In this document: piece by piece, positions 45,084 through 53,272 of the stretch
Position numbering within the stretch: position 1 is the first letter of the stretch
How the letters are laid out: each line of letters opens with the position of its first letter
NCBI RefSeq assembly: GCF_007859915.1
Contig: NZ_SJPM01000015.1
Span: 1 to 62,618 of the forward strand
Source: Neorhodopirellula pilleata
GTDB lineage: Bacteria; Planctomycetota; Planctomycetia; Pirellulales; Pirellulaceae
Direction of reading: 5' to 3'
DNA: 62,618 nucleotides
Program-made: the position numbers and the translations under genes
Notes under the pieces: model-generated
Database searches by the model: none
Told to the model about the DNA's origin: nothing
Seen by the model: the letters and a program-made list of their open reading frames with translations, nothing else

Positions 45084-47122
45084 TTGAGCAGTGTCCTGTT
45101 GTCGGCACCAGTTAAACGCAATTCTTTGATCGTTGCCGAGCCGGTTCCGTCACTAACGTCGATCCGCAGTTGATGGATGCGATTTTTCGTTGGCAGTTCA
45201 ACCGTAACCACTTGCCAACTACCGTCCGCTTGGACATCGAACTCGACGCGTTCACCCTTGGGCAGAATTTGCTGCGAGTTCGTCGTATAGAAAAGCTCGC
45301 CGCCGCCTCTAGTGCCGCCCCGCAATTTGAACGAGACTTGATAGGGACCGGTGGGTAATTCGACGCCTCGCAAATCCATCGCGATGCCGGGATCTTCGCC
45401 GGTGAACCGAAACTCAAGTGACGAGCCTTGGGCCTGCATCGTGGTATTCTTGCGAGCGCGAATGGTCAGGTCATCCTTCTTTGATTTGTTTTTCGGCTTT
45501 ATCTTTCCGGGGCGGTACTTGCCGCTTTGCGACGGATCGGATTGTTCGAAATTGGTCCATTCAGGATGCTGATGCGGTAGATCAGCTTCGGTGACCGGAG
45601 CTGAAACGTTCGGCGGCGCGTGCAAGACGTCTTGGGTCATCACGGTCCATTTTTGAATCATCGCGTCGAGTCGCTCCGGATTCGAAGCGGCCAAGTCGTT
45701 CAGTTCGGTCCGATCCTCCGCCACGTTATACAACTCCCAAGCCGTCCCCCGGAAACTGACGGCTTTCCAGTCACCATCTCGCAACCCACGATCGTTCGAA
45801 AACAACAGATGGATCGGCAAAGAACGCTCCAAGGCTTCGTTCTCGAAGACCGGCTTAAGCGAGACGCCTGAAACAGGTCGCAGCTCGCGACCGGGCCAAG
45901 CTTGAGGAATTTTGGAATCGGTGATGTCGGCCAACGTCGGCATGACGTCAATCAGATGCGCGGGTTGATGCACGATCGTGCCGGGCTTTGTCTTTAATCC
46001 AGCCGGCCAGTGAACGATCGCGGGTGTCGAAATGCCGCCTTCGAATTGGTTTTGTTTGTAAAATCGAAACGGACTATTGCGAGCCCAAGACCAACCGGTC
46101 GAGTCGGCGAATGAAACGTTGCCGTTGGTGGGCTCCGCATCCAGGATCGGACGACCGCGATCGTAAGGACACGCCCCGTTGTCCGAGACAAACAAGAGCA
46201 TCGTGTTGTCAAGTTCGCCGTGGACTTGCAAGTCGTTGACCAAACGTCCGACTTCCTGATCCACCCGGTCGATCATCGCGGCGAGGGTTGTCATCCGTTT
46301 GGCTTCGTATTCTTGCCGCCAAGGTTCCATGGAGTCCCAAGCGGCAACGTGTTCCGGGCGGGGACTCGCCTTCACCGAATCCGGCAACAATCCGATGCGT
46401 TTCTGTTTTTCCACGCGAGCTGCCCGTACGACATCCCATCCGGCATCATAGCGACCGCGATATTTCGCATAGTCTTCGGGCAACGCGTGCAGCGGTGCGT
46501 GGGGCGCGTTGAACGCAATGTACAGATACCAGGGATTTGCGGTTTGCCGGGCTTCGTTCAGGAAATCGATCGCGTAGTCAACGTTCGCCACGGTCGTGTA
46601 AAAACCGTCGTCGGGAACCTGCCACGGTTGGCCGTTGAGCCGAAAGGTTTGATCGCCTTTAAAGAAATTGCACGCGCCGCTGAGATGTCCGAAGTAACGA
46701 TCGAACCCAAAATCCGTCGGCTGCTCTTTGAGATGCCACTTGCCGGTCATGGCGGTGAAGTAGCCACTATTCTTCAATACCTCTGCGGACGTCACTGCGT
46801 GGTTCAACCTGACATCTCCCGCCGCGATACAGTACTGACCCGTTAACAACGAAACTCGCGAGGAGTGACACTTCGCGGTGTTGTAGAACTGGGAAAACCG
46901 CAGACCCCGGTCGGCGAGACGGTCCAGATTCGGCGTTTCGATCTCACTACCGTAGCATCCCAAGTCGGAATACCCCATGTCATCGACCATGATGATGACG
47001 ACGTTGGGCCGAGACGCGGACTTGGGACTGGAGGTGCCGGAGAATTCCGACGCTTGGCATACCGAGGCGATGCTGATCGCCCACATCCAAATACAAAAAC
47101 GTGCCGTCCGGATCATGGTCAT
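45074..47122 (-). CDS. Exported sulfatase, arylsulfatase-like, with C-terminal extension
   Basis: The 682-residue protein begins MTMIRTARFCIWMWAISIAS (signal). It shows NVVIIMVDDMGYSDLGCYG, the formylglycine site CHSSRVSLLTG with Cys near residue 85 (the C-x-S-x-R type), GKWHL and SDNGACPYDRGRP. From about residue 480 an extra domain of about 200 residues (ARKNTTMQAQGSSLEFRFTG, later QLRIDVSDGTGSATI) has a beta-sandwich, carbohydrate-binding look. The start at 47122 opens the signal; the frame is open to 47371 without support. The enzyme is probably periplasmic and acts on sulfated glycans. It overlaps the glycerate-kinase gene. Confidence 0.92.
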   Translation of the reverse strand: MTMIRTARFCIWMWAISIASVCQASEFSGTSSPKSASRPNVVIIMVDDMGYSDLGCYGSEIETPNLDRLADRGLRFSQFYNTAKCHSSRVSLLTGQYCIAAGDVRLNHAVTSAEVLKNSGYFTAMTGKWHLKEQPTDFGFDRYFGHLSGACNFFKGDQTFRLNGQPWQVPDDGFYTTVANVDYAIDFLNEARQTANPWYLYIAFNAPHAPLHALPEDYAKYRGRYDAGWDVVRAARVEKQKRIGLLPDSVKASPRPEHVAAWDSMEPWRQEYEAKRMTTLAAMIDRVDQEVGRLVNDLQVHGELDNTMLLFVSDNGACPYDRGRPILDAEPTNGNVSFADSTGWSWARNSPFRFYKQNQFEGGISTPAIVHWPAGLKTKPGTIVHQPAHLIDVMPTLADITDSKIPQAWPGRELRPVSGVSLKPVFENEALERSLPIHLLFSNDRGLRDGDWKAVSFRGTAWELYNVAEDRTELNDLAASNPERLDAMIQKWTVMTQDVLHAPPNVSAPVTEADLPHQHPEWTNFEQSDPSQSGKYRPGKIKPKNKSKKDDLTIRARKNTTMQAQGSSLEFRFTGEDPGIAMDLRGVELPTGPYQVSFKLRGGTRGGGELFYTTNSQQILPKGERVEFDVQADGSWQVVTVELPTKNRIHQLRIDVSDGTGSATIKELRLTGADNRTLLNWP

Positions 47123-47505
47123 CGTGTTGCGCGCCTGATGAGAAGGTAGGGAGGAAAGACCGATTCTAGTCGCCTTGGTGAGCTCAGTTCGCTGAGCAGG
47201 CGGCGAAAGGACGGACAGCCATAGTCGCAAGACCTTGGATACAACCAAGTTACCGGATATTTCGTCGTCGCACGACTCAGGCAGTCGGACGCGTATTATT
47301 CGTGGAATTGAGACCTCAAGTCGTGGACGACCGGCGTTCAGAGCAGCGAAATCAATGGATCGGTCACCCACCGTCTCATCCGGTGGCCCCGTTAAGCAAC
47401 AGGAACATTCAGATTGCGAAACTCGCGAAGAACTTCGGCTTGGACCGGCAATCGCCGAAAGTCATGGCGACTTTCGCTACGGTTGGACGGATTCAAGGTG
47501 AAGAA
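47123..47505. other. Intergenic stretch with a short hairpin
   Basis: No gene was recognised in 383 bases between the sulfatase start and the PfkB-kinase stop. CGAAAGTC at 47456-47463 pairs with GACTTTCG at 47469-47476 about 30 bases past the kinase stop, and may help terminate that transcript, though no T-tract follows. The sulfatase promoter must lie here but was not identified. Confidence 0.4.
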
Positions 47506-48495
47506 TTACACGTTGATCAATTGTTCGATTTCTTCACGAGTAAAGGGAGTCGCCAAGCGAGCGCCGAGTTGGCCGACGACGCGGGCGGCGGCGTGGGAGG
47601 CGAGATGGCCGGCTTGTTTCCACGACAACCCGTTGGTGATGCCGTACAAGATTCCGCCGGCGTACATATCGCCAGCTCCGGTCGTGTCGACCGCTTTGAC
47701 GGACACTCCCTCGATCGCGATCGCTTCGCCGCCGTGCATCAAAATCGATCCGTTGGGGCCGAGTGTCATCGCGACGTTTTCAGCGGTTTCATGAATTTTG
47801 CTGGCGCATGCGATCGGATCGGTCAGTCCGGTAAGGCTTTGGGCTTCCTCTTCGTTACAGAAAAACAAATCGACCGGACCGCGAATGAGATCCCAAATCT
47901 CTTCACGAATCATATTGACCAAAAACGGGTCTGAGGCGGTAAAGGCGATCTTAATGTTGTTCTTGACCGCATAGTCGATCGCCCGGTAGGCCGCCGCCTT
48001 GGTGTCTTCGCCTGTGAACAGATAGCCCTCGATGTAGATGTATTTCGCATCGATCACGGCGGCCTCGTCGATGTCGACCTCAGACAACCGCGACGACGCT
48101 CCGAGATTCGTCAGCATGGTGCGCTCGGCGTCGTCACTGATCAAAATGGCGCAGGTCCCCGTCGGAGTTCCGGGAAGCGGATCAACGTCGATCGTCACGC
48201 CTAGCGCCCGCAGATCTCGGAGAAAGAATTCGCCGGTTTCGTCGTCGCCGATCTTGCCCACGAACGCCGCTTTGCCGCCGAAGTCCGCGACCGCTGCGAT
48301 CGTGTTGGCCGCCGAACCGCCGGCACAGCGGTGCAATTTCGGCAAGTCAAAATTGGCCAAAACTCCAGCCTGACGCTCATCATCGACGAGCGTCATCACG
48401 CCTTTTTCGAAAGCGAGCTGGCTCAAGAGGGCGTCATCGACCTGGGCTTGGATATCGACCAGAGCGTTGCCGACGGCATAAACATCGTGTGGCAT
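47506..48495 (-). CDS. PfkB-family carbohydrate/adenosine kinase
   Basis: The 329-residue protein has the first PfkB signature CAGGSAANTIAAVADFGGKA and the second VKAVDTTGAGDMYAGG, with the DTTGAGD anion-hole and catalytic Asp. The N-terminus (YAVGNALVDIQAQVDD) resembles bacterial adenosine kinases and sugar kinases alike. ATP-dependent phosphorylation of a nucleoside or sugar is expected; the substrate cannot be decided. It is cytoplasmic and divergent from hisS, and could belong with the sulfatase cluster downstream. Confidence 0.9.
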   Translation of the reverse strand: MPHDVYAVGNALVDIQAQVDDALLSQLAFEKGVMTLVDDERQAGVLANFDLPKLHRCAGGSAANTIAAVADFGGKAAFVGKIGDDETGEFFLRDLRALGVTIDVDPLPGTPTGTCAILISDDAERTMLTNLGASSRLSEVDIDEAAVIDAKYIYIEGYLFTGEDTKAAAYRAIDYAVKNNIKIAFTASDPFLVNMIREEIWDLIRGPVDLFFCNEEEAQSLTGLTDPIACASKIHETAENVAMTLGPNGSILMHGGEAIAIEGVSVKAVDTTGAGDMYAGGILYGITNGLSWKQAGHLASHAAARVVGQLGARLATPFTREEIEQLINV

Positions 48496-48725
48496 GAATC
48501 AAATTTGCGGGGTGGCAAGGGGAGCGGATGAAATTGGCCCGCCGATCGTATCACAGACTCGCAAATCGCCGTAGCGGTCGACGCTCTGTCCCTTACCTTG
48601 TTCTTATCTTGTTGTCCCGTACCTTGTTGGCTCCCTTTCGGCGAACCTCGATACCGCTAAACTGATCCCCTCGAGTGACCTCCACTCGGTTCTCGCCTCT
48701 CGCCACTCGCCTCTCGCAACTTCGA

Positions 48726-50066
48726 ATGTCATTGATCCAGCCTCGGACGCTTAAAGGTTTTCGCGATTATCTTCCCGCCGCGATGATCCCTCGGGAGCGT
48801 TTGATGGAGACGGCTCGCGAGACATTTCGATCGTTCGGCTTTGCGCCGATCGACACGCCGACCCTGGAGCACTTGGACGTCTTGACAGGCAAGGGCAGTG
48901 AGGAAACCGACCGGCAACTTTATTCATTCACCGACAACGGCGGACGGCCCGTCGGGATGCGATTCGATTTGACGGTGCCGTTGGCGCGGTTTGCGGCGCA
49001 GCATATCGGTACCCTCGGGACGCCTTTTAAACGCTATCACATCGCGCCGGTGTGGCGTGGTGAGAACCCCCAAGCGGGCAGGTACCGCGAATTCTATCAG
49101 TGCGACTTTGACACGATCGGGACCGAGTCGGTCTTGGCGGACATCGAAGCGGTCACGGTGATCGATTCGCTGTTGAAGGCGATCGGCATCGATGCGTTTA
49201 CGATCAGCATCAACAACCGCGTGATTCTGTCCGGTTTGCTCGAATCGCTCGGCCTAGCCGACAAGACGACCGCGATCCTGCGGAGCCTCGATAAACTCGG
49301 AAAGATCGGATTGGAAAAAACCGCTGCCGAAATGGTCTCGGCGGCGAACATCACCGCCGATCAAGCCAATCAAGTCTTGCGATTGGCGGAACTCAAGTCG
49401 GAAACCGAGTCGGCCGGCGCAAGCGGCATTTTCGATCGCTTGCCAGAAATCGTGAACCACAACGCCACCGCGGTGGCCGGTATCGATCGTTTGCGAGAGA
49501 TTTACGAAGGGGCGATCGCCTCGGGCGTCTCGCCCGACCGATTGAACATCGATGTGTCGATCGCCCGCGGACTGGATTATTACACAGGCGTGATTTTCGA
49601 AACAACGCTCGACGAACTGCCTTCGATCGGAAGCATCTGCAGCGGCGGCCGATACGACAACCTAGCCGGCCTTTATACCAAACAACATTTACCCGGCATC
49701 GGTGCCTCCTTGGGTCTGGATCGATTGCTTGCCGCACTCGAGACGCTCGATAAATTGTCGACGACAAACAAACCCTGTCCAGTAATGATTTTGTACTTCG
49801 ACGCCGACCACCGCGACGACTACTTGAAATTGGCTACGAATCTACGGCGTGGAGGCATCGGCACGGAGGTATACCCGGAACCAAAAAAGTTGGGGCAACA
49901 ACTCAAGTACGCCGACGCAAGCGGGTTCAAGTACGCGATCGTAGCAGGCGGCAACGAGTGGCAGCGTGGAGTGGTGCAGGTCAAAAACCTAGCGGAAAAA
50001 TCCTCCGACGAAGTGGCGTATCGACATGACTCGGCAGACGCCTTGATCACGCGACTACTTGCTTAG
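48726..50066 (+). CDS. hisS: Histidyl-tRNA synthetase
   Basis: The 446-residue enzyme shows class II motif 1 with LKGFRDYLPAAMIPR and motif 2 RYHIAPVWRGENPQAGRYRE (Y read from the preceding codon). The HisA motif RGLDYYTGVIFE and motif 3 GIGASLGLDRLLAAL follow. The C-terminal anticodon-binding domain ends at residue 446. It charges tRNA-His in the cytoplasm. The start ATG at 48726 begins MSLIQPRTLKG; an upstream in-frame start at 48675 lacks support and lies in a run of CTCGCC repeats. The TAG stop is the first three bases of a cloverleaf-like palindromic element. Confidence 0.97.
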   Translation: MSLIQPRTLKGFRDYLPAAMIPRERLMETARETFRSFGFAPIDTPTLEHLDVLTGKGSEETDRQLYSFTDNGGRPVGMRFDLTVPLARFAAQHIGTLGTPFKRYHIAPVWRGENPQAGRYREFYQCDFDTIGTESVLADIEAVTVIDSLLKAIGIDAFTISINNRVILSGLLESLGLADKTTAILRSLDKLGKIGLEKTAAEMVSAANITADQANQVLRLAELKSETESAGASGIFDRLPEIVNHNATAVAGIDRLREIYEGAIASGVSPDRLNIDVSIARGLDYYTGVIFETTLDELPSIGSICSGGRYDNLAGLYTKQHLPGIGASLGLDRLLAALETLDKLSTTNKPCPVMILYFDADHRDDYLKLATNLRRGGIGTEVYPEPKKLGQQLKYADASGFKYAIVAGGNEWQRGVVQVKNLAEKSSDEVAYRHDSADALITRLLA

Positions 50067-50193
50067 TGCTTCGTCAAGATTTGACTTTAGGGCGTCAGCA
50101 ACGTGGCTCGACGGTCCTCCGTCGAGAATCACGGTGGGGACCACCGTGCCACGTTTTAAGCCAACCCTCATTTTTAATTTTGACGGAGCACTA
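50064..50193. repeat. Cloverleaf-like palindromic element at the hisS stop codon
   Basis: The outer arms TAGTGCTTCGTCAA (50064) and TTGACGGAGCACTA (ending 50193) are inverted. Inside, ACGTGG (50101-50106) pairs with CCACGT (50149-50154) and encloses two perfect 8-bp hairpins: CTCGACGG/CCGTCGAG (50107-50126, loop of 4) and CACGGTGG/CCACCGTG (50130-50148, loop of 3), separated by AAT. The result is a three-way junction. The first three bases are the TAG stop of hisS. Confidence 0.9.
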
Positions 50194-50371
50194 GGATAGC
50201 GAAACTCGCCAATAGTCCGGGTGATCACTGGGCTTTCGATTGCTTTTGTCGATGTGCGAATGCATTTTTTTGATGAGTCAGTTTGCCGCACCGGCGGTAC
50301 AATAACCCGTTCGCTAGGCGGAGTGTTTGCGAACCGATTTATCAAACCCTACGCATATCAATCGGAGTGAA

Positions 50372-50947
50372 ATGATGGTGACTTCCAACGCGATGGCTCG
50401 CAAATTGACGCGGCTTGAAGAGGCACATTGTTTCCGGGACTCGATCGAGCTTCGGCGTCAGTTTCATCGACAGGCACTTTGCGAGCAACGTTTCGATGAG
50501 CTCATGCAAGCCTCTCAAATCAATGATCGCGAACTGATTTCGGAGTTGCTCACGTTCGGATTCGACAAAGACACGATCGCGGCCTTGCCATTGTTGCCCC
50601 TGGCGGAAATCGCCTGGGCCAGCGGTGAGGTGACGGCGCAAGAGCGAATGGTCGCCACTTGTTGCATTGTCGATTCGGAATTGATCGGCAACCCGGCGGC
50701 CGTCGCGACGTTCCAAAGCTGGCTGCACCAGCGACCCGATAACGATTTGAAGCGTTTGTGGTGGCTGTATACCAATCAGTGCGCCGAACGCATGCGACTC
50801 GGCTTGCGGATCGCCATCGGAAAACGTTTGAAGACACAAGCAACCCAGATCGCCGAGGCCTCGGGCGGTTGTTTTGGAATCGGACGGATTTGCGAAGCCG
50901 AACAGCTCGTGTTGGACCAAATCTCGCAGCTCTATCGATTGAACTGA
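50372..50947 (+). CDS. Soluble helical protein of unknown function
   Basis: The 191-residue protein begins MMVTSNAMARKLTRLEEAHC after a GGAG site and is mainly alpha-helical. PLLPLAEIAWASGEVTAQER followed by a second helical repeat has a TerB/tellurite-resistance-like look, but the match is weak. There is no signal peptide. It ends about 80 bases before a cloverleaf-like palindromic element, opposite the DNA ligase gene. Function not assigned. Confidence 0.7.
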   Translation: MMVTSNAMARKLTRLEEAHCFRDSIELRRQFHRQALCEQRFDELMQASQINDRELISELLTFGFDKDTIAALPLLPLAEIAWASGEVTAQERMVATCCIVDSELIGNPAAVATFQSWLHQRPDNDLKRLWWLYTNQCAERMRLGLRIAIGKRLKTQATQIAEASGGCFGIGRICEAEQLVLDQISQLYRLN

Positions 50948-51027
50948 AACGCACAACACCGGAGAGTCGATCTCCCGTAGAGAAACTCGCCTTCGCTACA
51001 TCAGTTATCGCCGCATTCGGTGTTTTT

Positions 51028-51141
51028 TTAGCATCGCGTGAACATTAAGTGGTGGCGACTTTCAGTCGCCAAACCCTGAAACGTCGACTGAAAGTCGACG
51101 CCACGTTAAGAATCCATCACTTATTGTTCACGCGATGCTTA
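51028..51141. repeat. Second cloverleaf-like palindromic element, at the DNA ligase stop codon
   Basis: TAGCATCGCGTGAACA (from 51029) is inverted at the right as TGTTCACGCGATGCTTA (ending 51141). Inside, GTGGCGACT...AGTCGCC and CGTCGACT...AGTCGACGCCAC form two hairpins with TTC and GAA loops. The final TTA is the TAA stop of the ligase gene on the minus strand (51139-51141). The element separates convergent genes. Confidence 0.88.
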
Positions 51142-52827
51142 AGGCGCGGTTGACTCTAACATCGCGACCAAGTCTTCAAGCTTGTCCGCGTCTGCGGGAG
51201 TTTTATCCTTGCGGATGCGCACGATCCGCGGAAATCGGGTCGCGATGCCGCTCTTGTGCCGCGTGCTGCGTTGCAGTCCCTCGAAGGCGAGTTCCATCAC
51301 CAACTCCGGCTTGACGCTGCGAACCGGACCGAATCGTTGCGATGTATTCTCGCGAACGAATCGATCGACAATGCGAATCTCCGCGTCAGTCAAGCCGCTG
51401 TATGCTTTGGCGAATGGAACCAGTTCCCCGCCATTCCAAACAGCAAACGTATAGTCCGTGTAAAGGCTTGCTCGTTTGCCGTGTCCTCGTTGGGCGTAGA
51501 TCAAGACCGCGTCGACGGTGTACGGAGCCAGTTTCCATTTCCACCAAACGCCACGAACGCGACCGACCGAATACGTCGCATCAAGACGTTTTAGCATGAC
51601 GCCCTCGGCGTTTTGATCGCGACTTGTTGAGCGAACATCGGCGACGTCTGACCATGATCGTACCGGAATTGCAGGATTGAGATGCAGTCCAGGTGGTTGG
51701 TGTTGTTCGACCAGTGCAAGCAGATAGTCTCGTCGTTTTGAGAGCGGTTGTTCCCGCACGTCGACGCCGTCGTATTCCAAGCAATCGAACGCGTGGAACA
51801 TGACGGGAACTTCGGCCAACAGTTTTTTGCCGACGGTCTTGCGCCCGATACGCCGCTGCAGTTCCGCAAACGGAAGCACTTCGATGCGGTCACCGTCGAA
51901 GCGGCTGGCCAAGATTTCTCCGTCGAGGACCGTTCCGTCGGGCAAAAACTCCGCCGCCCGTTCAACCTCCGGCCAACGTCCTTGCATCAATTCCTCGCCC
52001 CGCGACCAAACAAACGTTTGGCCGCTGCGGCGGATGACTTGGCCGCGAATGCCGTCCCACTTCCACTCCGCAATGTAATCGCTGACGCCGCCCAAACCAG
52101 ACACGACCGGGGCAAGCATCTCGTGCTTAAATTCACTTTCTTCACCCTCGCCGTTATCACCCTGGAGTGCATGAGCCAAACAGAACGGGTAGGGCCGACT
52201 GAGCACCGCGTCGTCGGTATCCGGATCAACCAAGCGGTCGACGAAATCCGCAGATGCTTTCCAGTGCCCCATCAAACGATGAGCGATCACATCGGGGGGA
52301 AGTCCGGTGGCCTGAGCGATACCACGTGCGACCAAGCGAGCACTCACACCTAAGCGAAACGAACCCGTGATCAGCTTCATCAATATCAATCGCGAGGTGC
52401 CGTCGGTTTGCTGCCAAATCTCGCCGACGAGCAGCTGCTGCTCGGTTTCCTCCATCTTCGCCAGTGGCAAAACAAAATTTTCGATCCAAGTTGTCAGTGA
52501 TCGCTCGCCGGTTTCACGCTGCTCGATATCGGATGGCGGAACGAGCAAAGAAATCGTCTCGGCCAGATCGCCAACGGCATCGTAGGATTCGTCAAAAAGC
52601 CAATCGGGTATGTCCGCCGCCTCTGCCGCCAATCGTCGCAGCGTACCTGTACGAACGAGTCGTTTGGCCCGCCGCCCGCTGAGGTAATGGGCGGCCCAGG
52701 CTGCGTCGGCTCGGCTTGATTGGGCATCGTTCAACACGGTCGAAAAATAGCCAGCGATTGCGGCAATTTTTTCGTTCGTTTTCGTCGTTTGGTCCAGGCT
52801 TTCGAATAGTTGGACGAAACGTTTCAC
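51139..52827 (-). CDS. ATP-dependent DNA ligase
   Basis: The 562-residue protein shows the nucleotidyltransferase motif I EWKWDGIRGQ with the AMP-accepting Lys near residue 254. Further motifs are FVWSRGEELM, DGEILA, VMFHAFDCLEYDG and EGVMLKRLDATYSVGR, and the OB-fold follows. The N-terminal helical domain (residues 1-190) and total length match the bacterial ligase family linked to interstrand-crosslink/cisplatin damage response. It works in the cytoplasm on nicked DNA. No exonuclease or helicase partner is next to it. It is transcribed opposite to the upstream hypothetical gene. Confidence 0.92.
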   Translation of the reverse strand: MKRFVQLFESLDQTTKTNEKIAAIAGYFSTVLNDAQSSRADAAWAAHYLSGRRAKRLVRTGTLRRLAAEAADIPDWLFDESYDAVGDLAETISLLVPPSDIEQRETGERSLTTWIENFVLPLAKMEETEQQLLVGEIWQQTDGTSRLILMKLITGSFRLGVSARLVARGIAQATGLPPDVIAHRLMGHWKASADFVDRLVDPDTDDAVLSRPYPFCLAHALQGDNGEGEESEFKHEMLAPVVSGLGGVSDYIAEWKWDGIRGQVIRRSGQTFVWSRGEELMQGRWPEVERAAEFLPDGTVLDGEILASRFDGDRIEVLPFAELQRRIGRKTVGKKLLAEVPVMFHAFDCLEYDGVDVREQPLSKRRDYLLALVEQHQPPGLHLNPAIPVRSWSDVADVRSTSRDQNAEGVMLKRLDATYSVGRVRGVWWKWKLAPYTVDAVLIYAQRGHGKRASLYTDYTFAVWNGGELVPFAKAYSGLTDAEIRIVDRFVRENTSQRFGPVRSVKPELVMELAFEGLQRSTRHKSGIATRFPRIVRIRKDKTPADADKLEDLVAMLESTAP

Positions 52828-52892
52828 GGATAAACCGACCTTAGGAAGAGAATTGTTAAGAAATCGCTATAGAAAAAAGCTTCGAAATCGAC

Positions 52893-52922
52893 TTGACATC
52901 GTTTCGCCGCAGATCGTATTGC
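52893..52922 (+). promoter_or_regulatory. Candidate sigma-70 promoter upstream of the secretin gene
   Basis: TTGACA (52893-52898) is followed 18 bases later by TATTGC (52917-52922). This is the best -35/-10 pair seen in the gap between the divergent ligase and secretin genes. The leader before the secretin would be at least 250 bases, which is long; another promoter may exist closer. Confidence 0.35.
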
Positions 52923-53272
52923 CAACCTCACTCGGAAGGTTTCCGTGTCAACTCCCTCGCTCGAACCGGCTTTGTTCCCGTCCAGAGCGTCCGGATGCCG
53001 ACACTCGGAATCAGTTTAGGTGACCGTCTAGGTCAACGTTTCCATCCCGTTATCCACCTGCCCACTAGCAAACAGACCTTATTGTGACGGAACACGAAAG
53101 ATTTTTTTGCCCCGTGGCGAGTTCACGCGAGAGCTTTCCGATTCATGCTTCCATTGTCTCACCGCGAAGAAGGAGAGTCGCGTTGAACCGATCGTATCAC
53201 CCGCCACGGCGGAAGGGTTCGTCTACGGCCGAATCAACTCGCACGACCATTCACTCGAAGGCCGCTCAACGA

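Noticed and set aside
48640..48720. CTCGCCTCTCGCC-type short repeats before hisS as a regulatory element
   Set aside because: The repeats are few and imperfect, and no hairpin or T-box-like feature accompanies them.
52828..53083. tRNA or small RNA gene in the gap before the secretin
   Set aside because: No cloverleaf with a T-loop consensus was found; only a possible promoter was seen.
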